From positions 1-64,000 of the forward strand of contig JBBPYC010000052.1 of assembly GCA_038200275.1 (NCBI GenBank): DNA of 64,000 nt, given 5' to 3'. Below are positions 51,401 through 59,326 of the stretch, one piece after another (the stretch's first letter is position 1; each line of letters starts with the position of its first letter). This DNA is from JBBPYC01 sp038200275. Its GTDB lineage: Bacteria; Pseudomonadota; Gammaproteobacteria; Burkholderiales; Burkholderiaceae_C. Under the pieces are notes generated by a model. The model ran no database searches. It was not told the DNA's origin and saw only the letters and a list, made by a program, of their open reading frames with translations. Made by a program: the position numbers and the translations under genes.

Positions 51401-51560
51401 CAGCTGCGAGCTTTGCTGCAGCGCCTTGTCCAAACGCTGTCTGGCAGACGCCCTGGGACTGCCCGGCAACGTCGCACGGCAGGGCGTCCTGGGATGGTTG
51501 GGAGTTCAAATTCAAGGTGCGTTGCCGTGTGGAAGCGGCGAAAAAACAACCGGACATCAT
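48444..51560 (-). CDS. uvrA: Excinuclease ABC subunit A
   Basis: UvrA is the damage sensor of nucleotide excision repair, an ABC ATPase dimer. The protein has two Walker A motifs (GLSGSGKSS, GVSGSGKST), two LSGGEAQR signatures, two Walker B (YVLDEPSIGLH, YILDEPTTGLH) and two zinc fingers (CPVCNHSIAELEPK with CPACDGLG; CEACEGDGVV with CDVCHG). I use ATG 51560 (MMSGCFF), giving 1038 residues. That leaves about 65 extra residues before the usual start (IGIRGARTHNLKNIDL), rich in Gln and Ala, so a later start is possible. The frame stays open far upstream opposite the MFS gene, but that is not coding. No LexA-type CTGT-N8-ACAG box was seen. Confidence 0.95.
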   Translation of the reverse strand: MMSGCFFAASTRQRTLNLNSQPSQDALPCDVAGQSQGVCQTAFGQGAAAKLAAAPTPIAQQQQRIGIRGARTHNLKNIDLDIPRNALVVITGLSGSGKSSLAFDTLYAEGQRRYVESLSPYARQFLQLMDKPDVDLIDGLSPAISIEQKATSHNPRSTVGTVTEIHDYLRLLYARAGTPYCPDHAVPLQSQTVSQMVDAVLALPPDTRLMILAPVAREKKGEFVELFTEMQAQGYVRFRVNGAIFEHGDLPALKKTEKHDIDVVIDRIKVRADAETPERDALRQRIAESFEAALRLAAGRAIAVEMGEASTEHLFNARFACPVCNHSIAELEPKLFSFNSPAGACPACDGLGHAEFFDPARVVAFPTLSLAAGAIKSWDRRNGYYFSMVESVAKHYGFDPEAPFESLPDTARHALLHGSGEESIKFSYTMESGASAGRKVTKKHPFEGILPNMQRRYRETDSPIVRDELARYRSMRPCPECEGTRLKRDARWVFVGNGEQARPIYQINRLTLREALAWFDALELVGAKAAIADKVVTEIASRLRFLNDVGLSYLSLERSAETLSGGEAQRIRLASQIGSGLTGVIYVLDEPSIGLHQRDNERLIVTLRHLRDIGNSVIVVEHDEDLIRAADHVIDMGPGAGVHGGKVMAQGTCAEVEATPGSLTGQYLSGALRIEVPKNRHVPHAQSDARGMATRNAAGKVIDYTRGETEWLQITNARGNNLKNVDAAFPVALFTCVTGVSGSGKSTLVNDTLYAAVAHKLHRAHEEAAPHDEILGLEQFDKVINVDQSPIGRTPRSNPATYTGLFTPIRELMAEVPAARERGYGPGRFSFNVSGGRCEACEGDGVVKVEMHFLPDVYVPCDVCHGQRYNRETLEVQYKGKNIAQVLDLTVEAANDFFKAVPTIARKLQTLLDVGLSYIKLGQSATTLSGGEAQRVKLALELSKRDTGRTLYILDEPTTGLHFADIAMLLKVLHQLRDAGNTIVVIEHNLDVIKTADWIIDIGPEGGAGGGRIVAAGTPEQVAGNETSYTGRYLKRLL

Positions 51561-51849
51561 AGGGCGCGGGCTGCAGCTTGGCACTTCCCGGCCCGCTTCA
51601 CCCTGCATCGGGCGCAATGCAGGCGGCAGGTCGGCGCGCGTTGATCGGCGACAATGGCCCGGCTTTTTTCGCCTCCGGCGGGCATGAAGCCCCAGCGGGA
51701 TGTACCCGTCCATTCGTCTCTTTTTCTTGCACCGCCGTTTCGGCGCTGCCGGCCCCCACGTGCCTCGTTCTTCCACTCGTCCTTCTGCCGCCCTCTCGGG
51801 TGCCGCCCCCTTGGCTGCAGCCGCCGAGGGCGGCATGCTCGGTGCTGCG

Positions 51850-53037
51850 ATGACGCCGCCGGAGCGCCGCGCATCCCTGTCGCTGACGGCGATCTTCGGA
51901 CTGCGCATGCTCGGGCTGTTTCTGGTACTGCCGGTGTTCGCGCTGGAAGCGCGCAGGTATCCGGGTGGTGACGATCCCGCCTTGATCGGCTTCGCGTTCG
52001 GGGCGTATGGGCTGACCCAGGCACTGCTGCAGCTTCCGTTCGGCATCGCTTCCGACCGGCTGGGCAGAAAGCGCGTGATCGTGGCCGGCCTGCTGGTGTT
52101 TGCGCTCGGCAGCTTCGTGGCCGCGGCGGCCGACAGCGTGACAGGGCTCCTTATCGGTCGTGCGCTGCAGGGCGCGGGTGCGGTGTCGGCGGCCGTCACG
52201 GCGCTGCTGTCGGATTTGACGCGCGATGTGGTGCGCACCAAGGCGATGGCGTTGGTCGGCATCAGCATCGGGCTGGTGTTTGCGCTATCGCTCGTCGCAG
52301 CGCCGCCGTTGGTGGGTGTGCTGGGCTTGTCCGGGTTATTCGTGGGCGTCGGCGTGCTGGCTTTGTTGGCGATCGTCGTAACGATCTGGTGGGTTCCGCC
52401 CGAGCCGGTGCGGCACGGCGAAGCGTTGCGCGGGCGCTTGCTCGACGTGTTGAGCAACCGCGCGCTGCTGCGGCTGGACTTCGGCGTGTTTGTGCTGCAC
52501 GCGGTGCAGTTGTCGATGTGGATGGCGGTGCCGACGCTGATCGTGCAGGCTGGACTGGCGAAAGCCGCGCACTGGGAGCTTTACCTGCCGGCGGTACTTG
52601 GCTCGTTCCTGCTGCTTGGCGGGGTGCTGTTTCGCCTGGAGCGCGCGGGGTATCTGCGGGCGACGTTTCTGACTTCGATCGGTCTGATCGGGCTGGCACA
52701 ACTCGGCTTTCTGGCGAGTGCGCAGAACTGGGGCGCTGCGGAATCGCTGCCGTGGCTTGGCGGCGCGCTGCTGATTTTTTTCTGCGGCTTCAACCTGCTG
52801 GAAGCAACGCAGCCAAGCCTGACGTCGCGCTTGGCGCCCGCCCATGCGCGGGGCATGGCGCTGGGCGCCTACAACACGGCGCAATCCCTCGGGCTGTTCG
52901 CCGGTGGTGCATTCGGTGGGATGCTGGTCAAGCAGGTGGGCATGAGCGGACTGTTCGAAGCGACTGCGGCACTGTCCGTGTTGTGGCTTGCACTGGCTTG
53001 GCGGATGCAGCCCGTGGCGGGCATGCGGGCCCACTGA
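51850..53037 (+). CDS. MFS transporter
   Basis: This 395-residue membrane protein has about twelve helices. The MFS signature between helices 2 and 3 reads GIASDRLGRKRVIVAGLLVF, and RALQGAGAVSAAVTALLSDL matches helix 5. It resembles the drug-efflux-like transporters that sit between uvrA and ssb throughout Burkholderiales (YajR-like without the C-terminal YAM domain). Substrate unknown. ATG 51850 begins the conserved N-terminus (RASLSLTAIFGLRMLGLF); upstream in-frame codons run through a GC-rich intergenic repeat-like region (about 51755-51845). Confidence 0.88.
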   Translation: MTPPERRASLSLTAIFGLRMLGLFLVLPVFALEARRYPGGDDPALIGFAFGAYGLTQALLQLPFGIASDRLGRKRVIVAGLLVFALGSFVAAAADSVTGLLIGRALQGAGAVSAAVTALLSDLTRDVVRTKAMALVGISIGLVFALSLVAAPPLVGVLGLSGLFVGVGVLALLAIVVTIWWVPPEPVRHGEALRGRLLDVLSNRALLRLDFGVFVLHAVQLSMWMAVPTLIVQAGLAKAAHWELYLPAVLGSFLLLGGVLFRLERAGYLRATFLTSIGLIGLAQLGFLASAQNWGAAESLPWLGGALLIFFCGFNLLEATQPSLTSRLAPAHARGMALGAYNTAQSLGLFAGGAFGGMLVKQVGMSGLFEATAALSVLWLALAWRMQPVAGMRAH

Positions 53038-53164
53038 CGTCGTTCCATGCGGGGGCAAGCGCCTGGCTTCACGCAGCTTGTGAGGTGGGCGGCTGCTCAA
53101 ACGTCGCGTCAACGGCGAGGTTTGCGCAGGCGTCACGCGAGCCGGGCGCGGGCAAGCCGTGCTC

Positions 53165-54679
53165 TCAGCTGTTTGATTTGCCTGTCACAGCGTCGGTCTT
53201 GCGGGCCTCGGCACCCGATTCGGCTTCCGGCGGTTTCACCACATCGGCCATCGGCGTCGGGGGTTTCATGGGCGGCGGTGCCGTGATCAGCTGCACCATG
53301 TGGTCCGACAGCGCGGCGTAGAGCGGCCGGCTGATCAGCCGTGAGGTCAGGCTCGCAAGCATCGCCGAGATCATCAGCGTCAGCACCATCGAATGCCCGT
53401 CGACCATCTCCATCACGATGATCAGCGCAGTCAGTGGTGCCTGCGTGACGGCGGCCAGAAAACCCGCCATGCCCATGGCAATCAGCGCCGCATTGGCGCC
53501 GCTGCCGGTCAGGGTCGCGATGTCGTTGCCGATGCCGGCACCGATCGCCAAGCTCGGCGCGAAGATGCCGCCCGGCACGCCGCACCAGGCAGTCAGCCAA
53601 GTCGCGAAGAATTTGAGCGGCACGAACAGCGCGGGCAGGTCGCTCTGGTCTTCCAGCATGTGCTTGACCGACTCGGACCCAGCGCCGAACGTGGTGCCGC
53701 CGCTGGCCAACCCGATGCCCGCGACCAGCAGGCCGCCCAGCAGCGCAAATACGATCGGATGTTTGGAGCGCCACTGGTTCAGCCGCTCGTGTGTGCCGAT
53801 CAGCGACTCCGACATGAGGCGCGAGTACAGTCCGCCCAGCGCGCCCGAGCCGATGGCCACCATCAGGCCAGGCACCACGTCTTCCATGCCGAACGACGGC
53901 ACCGAAATCCGGCCGAAATAGGTGAAATTGCCAAACACCGACACGCCCGTCAGGCCGGCCAGCACGATGGCCGACAGGATCAGGCCGCTGCTGTGCGATT
54001 CGAGCTTTCGCGACAGCTCTTCGATCGCGAACATCACGCCGGCCAGCGGCGCGTTGAAGGTTGCGGCGATGCCAGCAGCGCCGCCGGCCACAAGGAGCGC
54101 GTGCGCAGTGATGCCCGTGCTGGGTCCGAGCCAACGCTCCGCATACAGCATCACGCCGGCGGCGACCTGCACCGAAGGGCCTTCGCGGCCGATCGACAAA
54201 CCAGCTGCCAAGCCGGTGACCGCCAGCCCGATCTTGCCGAAGGAAAGTTTCAGCGAAACGAAACGCCCGCGCTCTTGCCGCGGCAACTCGGGGTCAAGTG
54301 CGGCCATCACTTGCGGAATGCCGGAGCCGGCCGCGCCGGGAAAATAACGCCGCGTGAGCCAGACGATCAGGGCCGTCATCAGCGGCGTCCAAACCAGCAC
54401 CGCCCACGGATTCCAGCGGTAGATGCGCTCGAAGATGCCGAACGACTGATCGCTCAGCATGGTGAATCCGACCACGAGCAGGCCGGCAGCGATCGCGCAG
54501 ACCAGCACCACGAACCGGTCCATCCAGAGCCGGCCGCTCGACAGCTCCGCCCGCAGGTTCTGGAAGAAGTCCGGTTCGCGAGATTTGCCGGTCATCGTGC
54601 GGATCGCGTCGGAGGCGACGTTGCGGGTGTCTTGTAGCGTGCCGGATTGGCTGCCAAAGTATCTGCGGACAGCGCCCAT
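53165..54679 (-). CDS. CLC-family chloride/proton exchanger
   Basis: This 504-residue integral membrane protein has the selectivity motifs G-S-G-I-P (118-122), G-R-E-G-P with gating Glu166, and G-x-F-A-P (VPGGIFAPS). Glu221 in MFAIEELS lies 55 residues after the gating Glu, the same spacing as Glu148 and Glu203 of E. coli ClcA. It should therefore be a 2Cl-/H+ exchanger rather than a channel. No CBS domains; the tail is Pro/Lys-rich. The start is uncertain: ATG 54679 (MGAVRRY) or 54595 (MTGKSREP). It is convergent with the MFS gene and divergent from ssb. Confidence 0.9.
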   Translation of the reverse strand: MGAVRRYFGSQSGTLQDTRNVASDAIRTMTGKSREPDFFQNLRAELSSGRLWMDRFVVLVCAIAAGLLVVGFTMLSDQSFGIFERIYRWNPWAVLVWTPLMTALIVWLTRRYFPGAAGSGIPQVMAALDPELPRQERGRFVSLKLSFGKIGLAVTGLAAGLSIGREGPSVQVAAGVMLYAERWLGPSTGITAHALLVAGGAAGIAATFNAPLAGVMFAIEELSRKLESHSSGLILSAIVLAGLTGVSVFGNFTYFGRISVPSFGMEDVVPGLMVAIGSGALGGLYSRLMSESLIGTHERLNQWRSKHPIVFALLGGLLVAGIGLASGGTTFGAGSESVKHMLEDQSDLPALFVPLKFFATWLTAWCGVPGGIFAPSLAIGAGIGNDIATLTGSGANAALIAMGMAGFLAAVTQAPLTALIIVMEMVDGHSMVLTLMISAMLASLTSRLISRPLYAALSDHMVQLITAPPPMKPPTPMADVVKPPEAESGAEARKTDAVTGKSNS

Positions 54680-54956
54680 CTGCTCTGGGTGCGTCGCCTG
54701 CCGCGAGCGACATGGCTCATTTCGGTTTGTGCAGGATGCGCCACGGGTGCTGGGTGACCGCAAGGGCAGGGCATGGCCGAAATTGTCGCATGCGCCTGCG
54801 CCACTTCTGCAGCGGTTTTCCGCTCGTCAGGCGTTGCTGCACAATGACAATGAAGCAGGTTTTGGTCGATTCGGCCAACCTTGGCAGGCAGCGAAAATTC
54901 GCTTTTGCTCAGCTTTTCCTCCTACTCAATCCACTCCATTACGTCGGACTCCACCC

Positions 54957-55457
54957 ATGGCATCGGTCAACAAAGTCATCCTCGTCGGCAATCTCGGCTT
55001 TGATCCTGAGACACGCACATTCCCCAGCGGCGATCAGGTCTGCAACGTGCGGATCGCCACCACCGACAAGTGGAAGGACAAACAAAGCGGTGAAATGCGT
55101 GAGCACACCGAATGGCATCGGCTCACGTTCAATGGACGCTTGGCCGAGATCGCTGCGCAATACCTTAAAAAAGGGTCGCAGATCTACGTCGAAGGCTCCA
55201 TCCGAACGCGCAAGTACAACGACAAGGACGGCGTTGAAAAATTTGCGACCGATATCCGCGTCGATCAGATGCAGATGCTTGGTAGCCGCCAGGGCATGGG
55301 CGGCCCGGGTGGAGACGATGACGGGGGCGGCTATGCACCGCGTGCGCCCGCGCCGGCTTCGCGCAGCAGCGCGCCGACGGGTGGTGGATCGAACCGCAGC
55401 AGCAACAGCGCGCCAGCAGCAGCGTTCGACGACCGGGACGACGACATTCCGTTTTAA
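54957..55457 (+). CDS. ssb: Single-stranded DNA-binding protein
   Basis: SSB coats ssDNA and recruits repair and replication partners, among them RecO and PriA in this window. The 166-residue protein has the OB fold (MASVNKVILVGNLGFDPETR, WHRLTFNGRLAEIAAQYLKK, VEGSIRTRKYNDKDGVEKF), a Gly/Ala/Ser-rich linker (about 115-155) and the acidic tip DDRDDDIPF that binds partners. ATG 54957 is canonical. The uvrA-MFS-ssb order is conserved in the order. Confidence 0.97.
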   Translation: MASVNKVILVGNLGFDPETRTFPSGDQVCNVRIATTDKWKDKQSGEMREHTEWHRLTFNGRLAEIAAQYLKKGSQIYVEGSIRTRKYNDKDGVEKFATDIRVDQMQMLGSRQGMGGPGGDDDGGGYAPRAPAPASRSSAPTGGGSNRSSNSAPAAAFDDRDDDIPF

Positions 55458-55491
55458 GCGGGCCGCCCGGCGCCAGTCTCTGGGTGTGAGG

Positions 55492-56478
55492 TTAGTCGAC
55501 TTTCAGGCCAGCGTCCTTGATGACCTTGGCCCATTTCTTGATCTCGGCATCTTGAAACGCCTTGAACTGATCGATGCTCATGTCCGAGCCTTCCATGCCG
55601 AGCTTGGCGAGCCGTTCTTTCATGTCGGCGCTGTCGACAATTTTCACGATCTCGTCGTGCAGCCGCTGGATGATGGGTCGCGGTGTGCCGGCGGGCGCGA
55701 ACACGCCCTGCCATGAATAAACGTCGAAGCCTTTCACGCCGGATTCATCCATCGTCGGCACGGTCGGCATCAATGAGGTGCGCTTTGGTGAACTCACGGC
55801 CAGTGCGCGCAGTTTGCCGCTTTCGATGAACGGTGCGGCCACCACGCTGGTGTCGAACATCATCGGGACCTGGCCAGCCATTACGTCCTGGATCGCCGGG
55901 CCGCTGCCCCGGTACGGCACGTGCACCAAGTCAATCCCGGCCAGCGCCTTGAACAGCTCGCCGCACATATGTTGCGATGAACCGCTGCCGGAGGATGCAT
56001 AGGCGATCGTGTCGGGCTTCGCTTTGGCCGCATCGATGATGTCCTGCACGTTTTTGTATGGGCTGGACGCGTTGACCACCAGCACGTTCGCGTTGGTGCC
56101 GATCAGCGCGATCGGCTCGAACGACTTTTGCGCGTCGTACGGCAGCTTCGGATAAAGCGTCTGGTTGATCGCGTGCGAGCTGATGGTGCCGCCCAGAATC
56201 GTGTAGCCGTCCGGCGCCGCCTTCGCCACGTAGTCGGCACCGATGCTGCCGGCCGCGCCGGTCTTGTTCTCGACCAATACGGTCGTGCCCAAAGCGGGGC
56301 CGAGCTTCAACGCGATCAATCGCGTCAGGATGTCGGTGGTGCCGCCGACCGGGAACGGGGCGACATAGGCGATCGGCTTGGTGGGCCATCTGTCCTGGGC
56401 GCGGGCCAGCAAAGGCAGCAGACTGAGAGCGGGGATGAGCGCCAGGGTCTGGGTGGCGAGTCGACGGTTCGGATTCAT
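55492..56478 (-). CDS. Bug-family (TctC-like) periplasmic binding protein, distal copy
   Basis: This 328-residue secreted binding protein has a signal peptide (MNPNRRLATQTLALIPALSL…ARAQ), then the family landmarks W-P-T-K-P-I, PFPVGGTTDILTRLIA, VLVENKTGAAGSIGADYVAK, DGYTILGG, VPYRGSGPAIQDVMAGQVPM and PAGTPRPIIQRL. Bug proteins bind carboxylates and similar ligands; many are orphans without the TctAB permease, as here. It lies 22 bases after the dehydratase and should be co-transcribed with it. Only moderately similar to the other copy at 58237. Confidence 0.92.
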   Translation of the reverse strand: MNPNRRLATQTLALIPALSLLPLLARAQDRWPTKPIAYVAPFPVGGTTDILTRLIALKLGPALGTTVLVENKTGAAGSIGADYVAKAAPDGYTILGGTISSHAINQTLYPKLPYDAQKSFEPIALIGTNANVLVVNASSPYKNVQDIIDAAKAKPDTIAYASSGSGSSQHMCGELFKALAGIDLVHVPYRGSGPAIQDVMAGQVPMMFDTSVVAAPFIESGKLRALAVSSPKRTSLMPTVPTMDESGVKGFDVYSWQGVFAPAGTPRPIIQRLHDEIVKIVDSADMKERLAKLGMEGSDMSIDQFKAFQDAEIKKWAKVIKDAGLKVD

Positions 56479-56500
56479 TCAATCTTTCTGGTGTAGTGGG

Positions 56501-58240
56501 TCAGTGAATTTCAGGCTCGGCCGTTGGCGCGGTGCCTGTCAGGAAGTCGAAGTCGCAGCCTTTGTCAGCTTGCTGGATGTGCTGCATCACAAGCTTGCCA
56601 TAGCCGCGCGCGAACTTCGGCGCCGGTGCGGTCCAGGCGGCGCGGCGTTCGGCCCATTCGGCGTCTGTCAATTCCACATCGATGCGCTTATTCGCTACGT
56701 CCAGCGTGATCCGGTCGCCGGTGCGAATCAACGCCAGCGGCCCACCGATCCAGCTTTCGGGCGCGACGTGCAGCACGCAGGTGCCATAGCTGGTACCGGA
56801 CATGCGTGCATCAGAAACACGCACCATGTCTTTCACGCCCCGCAGCAACAGTTTTTTGGGTAGCGGCATCATGCCCCACTCGGGCATGCCGGGGCCGCCG
56901 AGCGGGCCTGCGTTGCGCAGCACCAGCACGCTGTTTTCATCGACGTCGAGGTCGTCGCGGTCGATCAGCGACGCCATGTGGTTGTAATCGTCGAACACAT
57001 AGGCACGGCCGCTGTGCTGCAAAAACTTCGGCAGCATCGCACCCGTCTTCAGCACCGCGCCATCGGGCGCGAGATTGCCGCGCAGAACGACTAGGCCACC
57101 GTCGGGACGCACCGGGTTATCACGCCGGCGGATCACGTCGTCGTTCCAGATCTTTGCTTCGGCGATGTTCTCGCCCAGCGTCTTGCCGTTGCAGTTCAGG
57201 CAGTCGAGCTTGAGCAGATCGCGCAGTTCGGACAGCATGGCGGGCAGGCCGCCTGCGTAGTGAAAATCTTCCATTAGGTAGCCGGTGCCGACGGGTCGGA
57301 TGTTGGCAAGCACCGGCGTCTTCGCGCTGACGGGATTGAACTGGTCGAGCGAAAAATCGACGCCCGCGCGGCCCGCCATGGCGACCAGATGCACGATCGC
57401 ATTGGTCGAGCCGCCGTTGGCCATCAACGTGACGGCGGCGTTGTCGAACGCGTCGGCGGTCAGCAAGTCTCGGATCTTCAGGTCTTCCCAGACCATCTCG
57501 ACGATGCGCCGCCCGCACTGCGCCGACATGCGTTCATGGCCTGAGTCGGGTGCCGGAATCGTGCTGGCGCCGGGCAGGCTGATGCCCAATGCCTCGCAGA
57601 TGGTGGCCATCGTGCTGGCCGTGCCCATCGTCATGCAGGTGCCGGGCGAGCGCGCGATGCTCGATTCGATCTCTTCGTGCTCCGCCTGCGTGATGCGGCC
57701 CGCGCGGCGCTCGTCCCAGAATTTCCACTGGTCCGAGCCGGAGCCGAGCGTCTGGCCACGCCAGCGTGCGGTCAACATCGGGCCGGCCGGCAGAAAGATC
57801 GCGGGCAGGTTCATGCTGGTCGCGCCCATCACGAGGGCCGGCGTGGTCTTGTCGCAGCCGCCCAGCAGCACCACGCCGTCGATCGGATAACTGCGCAACA
57901 ACTCTTCCGTCTCCATCGCCAGCAGGTTGCGATACATCATCGTGGTGGGTTTCTGGATCGTCTCGGCAAGCGTGATCGCTGGTAGCTCGACCGGAAAGCC
58001 GCCCGCTTGCCAGACACCGCGTTTGACCTGCTCGGCACGCGCGCGCAAATGCGTGTGGCACGGGTTGATCTCGGCCCAGGTGTTGACGATGCCGATGACC
58101 GGCTTGCCCATGAATTCGCTGCGATCAAAGCCCATCTGCATGGTGCGCGAGCGGTGGCCAAACGCGCGCAGGTCGTTCGCGCCGAACCAGCGGTGGCTGC
58201 GCAGCGACTCAGGCGTGCGCCGTTGTTTTTTGGTGCTCAT
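56501..58240 (-). CDS. IlvD/Edd-family sugar-acid dehydratase
   Basis: This 579-residue Fe-S dehydratase has cluster Cys at 61 (NTWAEINPCHTHL), 129 (LLGGCDKTTPA) and 202 (SPGTCMTMGTASTM), and a catalytic region with GNLAPDGAVLK, RNAGPLGGPGMPEWG and SDARMSGTSYGTCVLH. The R-S-H-R-W-F-G start and the P-E-W-G motif are features of pentonate dehydratases (L-arabinonate/D-xylonate type) rather than biosynthetic dihydroxy-acid dehydratase, though the exact sugar acid is not proven. ATG 58240 overlaps the stop of the preceding Bug gene (ATGA). Product would be a 2-keto-3-deoxy acid; no aldolase or dehydrogenase for it is present in the window. Confidence 0.88.
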   Translation of the reverse strand: MSTKKQRRTPESLRSHRWFGANDLRAFGHRSRTMQMGFDRSEFMGKPVIGIVNTWAEINPCHTHLRARAEQVKRGVWQAGGFPVELPAITLAETIQKPTTMMYRNLLAMETEELLRSYPIDGVVLLGGCDKTTPALVMGATSMNLPAIFLPAGPMLTARWRGQTLGSGSDQWKFWDERRAGRITQAEHEEIESSIARSPGTCMTMGTASTMATICEALGISLPGASTIPAPDSGHERMSAQCGRRIVEMVWEDLKIRDLLTADAFDNAAVTLMANGGSTNAIVHLVAMAGRAGVDFSLDQFNPVSAKTPVLANIRPVGTGYLMEDFHYAGGLPAMLSELRDLLKLDCLNCNGKTLGENIAEAKIWNDDVIRRRDNPVRPDGGLVVLRGNLAPDGAVLKTGAMLPKFLQHSGRAYVFDDYNHMASLIDRDDLDVDENSVLVLRNAGPLGGPGMPEWGMMPLPKKLLLRGVKDMVRVSDARMSGTSYGTCVLHVAPESWIGGPLALIRTGDRITLDVANKRIDVELTDAEWAERRAAWTAPAPKFARGYGKLVMQHIQQADKGCDFDFLTGTAPTAEPEIH

Positions 58241-59226
58241 GACGTCTCCTTCAGGCCCAGGTCGCGGATCAGCTTGCCCCACTTGGCTTCGTCACGGTCC
58301 ATATGCTGGCGAACCACTTCGGGCGTGGAGATTTTGAGCTCCACACCCTTGGCGGCCAGCGAATCGCGCAGTTCGTTGTCGCGGGTCAGGGCCTGCATCG
58401 ATGCCTGCAGCTTCGCGATGACTGGCTGCGGCGTGCCCGCGGGGGCGACCAGCGCCATCCAGAACACCGCTTCGAAATCCTTGATGCCGGCGGCTTCCTC
58501 GACCGTCGGCAACTCGGGCAGCATCGGCAGCCGCTTGGTCGTGGTCACGGCGATGCCGACGGTGCGCCCGGACTGGATCAGCGGCGCGGCTTCGTTCGTG
58601 GCCGAGAACATCATCTGGATCGTGCCGCCCATCAGGTCCTGCGCGGCCGGCGCGCCGCCGCGGTAATGGACCACGGCGAGCTTCAGGTCGAACGAGCGGA
58701 TGAAGTATTCGGCTGCCAGGTGGTTGATCGACCCCAGGCCCGAGGTGCCGATCGCGTATTTGTCCGGGTTGGCGCGTACCAGTGCCAGCAAATCCTTCAT
58801 GTTCTTCACGCCGAGAGACGGATTGACCTGCAGCACGAACGGCGAATAAATCAGCATCGAAATCGGCGCGAAATCACGCCGCGGGTCGTACTGCACGGCG
58901 TTCTGCAGGATCGGGTTCACCACCAGCGATACCGGCGCGGCGTAGAGCGTGTAGCCATCGGCCGGCTGGCTTACCATGTAGTTGCTGGCGACGGTGGAGG
59001 CCGCGCCAGTGCGGTTCTCGATCACGATCGTCTGACCGAGTTGCGCCGACAGGCGGTCCAGGATGGCGCGGCTGGACGTGTCGGTCATGCCGCCCGGGGC
59101 ATAAGGCACGACCACCTTGATCGGCTTGTTTGGATAGTCGGTCTGTGCGGCAGCGGGAAGCACCGCCAATGCAAGGGCAGCGCAGCCCAGGGCTGCTGTG
59201 AAACGACGCAGTGAAACGTTTGGCAT
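58237..59226 (-). CDS. Bug-family (TctC-like) periplasmic binding protein, proximal copy
   Basis: First gene of the three-gene leftward operon. The 329-residue protein has a signal peptide (LRRFTAALGCAALALAVLPA…AQ), then YPNKPIKVVVPYAPGGMTDT, VIENRTGAASTVASNYM, DGYTLYAAP, VVHYRGGAPAAQDLMGGTIQ and PAGTPQPVIAKL. AGAGGAGA before ATG 59226 gives a strong ribosome site. Four-base overlap with the dehydratase implies coupling, so its ligand is probably that enzyme's substrate or a precursor. No membrane permease (TctA/TctB) is encoded nearby. Confidence 0.92.
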   Translation of the reverse strand: MPNVSLRRFTAALGCAALALAVLPAAAQTDYPNKPIKVVVPYAPGGMTDTSSRAILDRLSAQLGQTIVIENRTGAASTVASNYMVSQPADGYTLYAAPVSLVVNPILQNAVQYDPRRDFAPISMLIYSPFVLQVNPSLGVKNMKDLLALVRANPDKYAIGTSGLGSINHLAAEYFIRSFDLKLAVVHYRGGAPAAQDLMGGTIQMMFSATNEAAPLIQSGRTVGIAVTTTKRLPMLPELPTVEEAAGIKDFEAVFWMALVAPAGTPQPVIAKLQASMQALTRDNELRDSLAAKGVELKISTPEVVRQHMDRDEAKWGKLIRDLGLKETS

Positions 59227-59326
59227 ACATGTCTCCTCTGGTTATGGGGCAAGCTTCATTCTGACCGAGTCGTTACCGGCCGCCATCTCAGCTTTCAGGG
59301 CAGGTGCAGACGGCGACAATCAGCGG

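Noticed and set aside
51561..52457. Upstream extension of uvrA by about 300 codons
   Set aside because: It lies opposite the MFS transporter and encodes Ser/Thr/Pro-rich sequence unlike any UvrA; the real start is near 51560.
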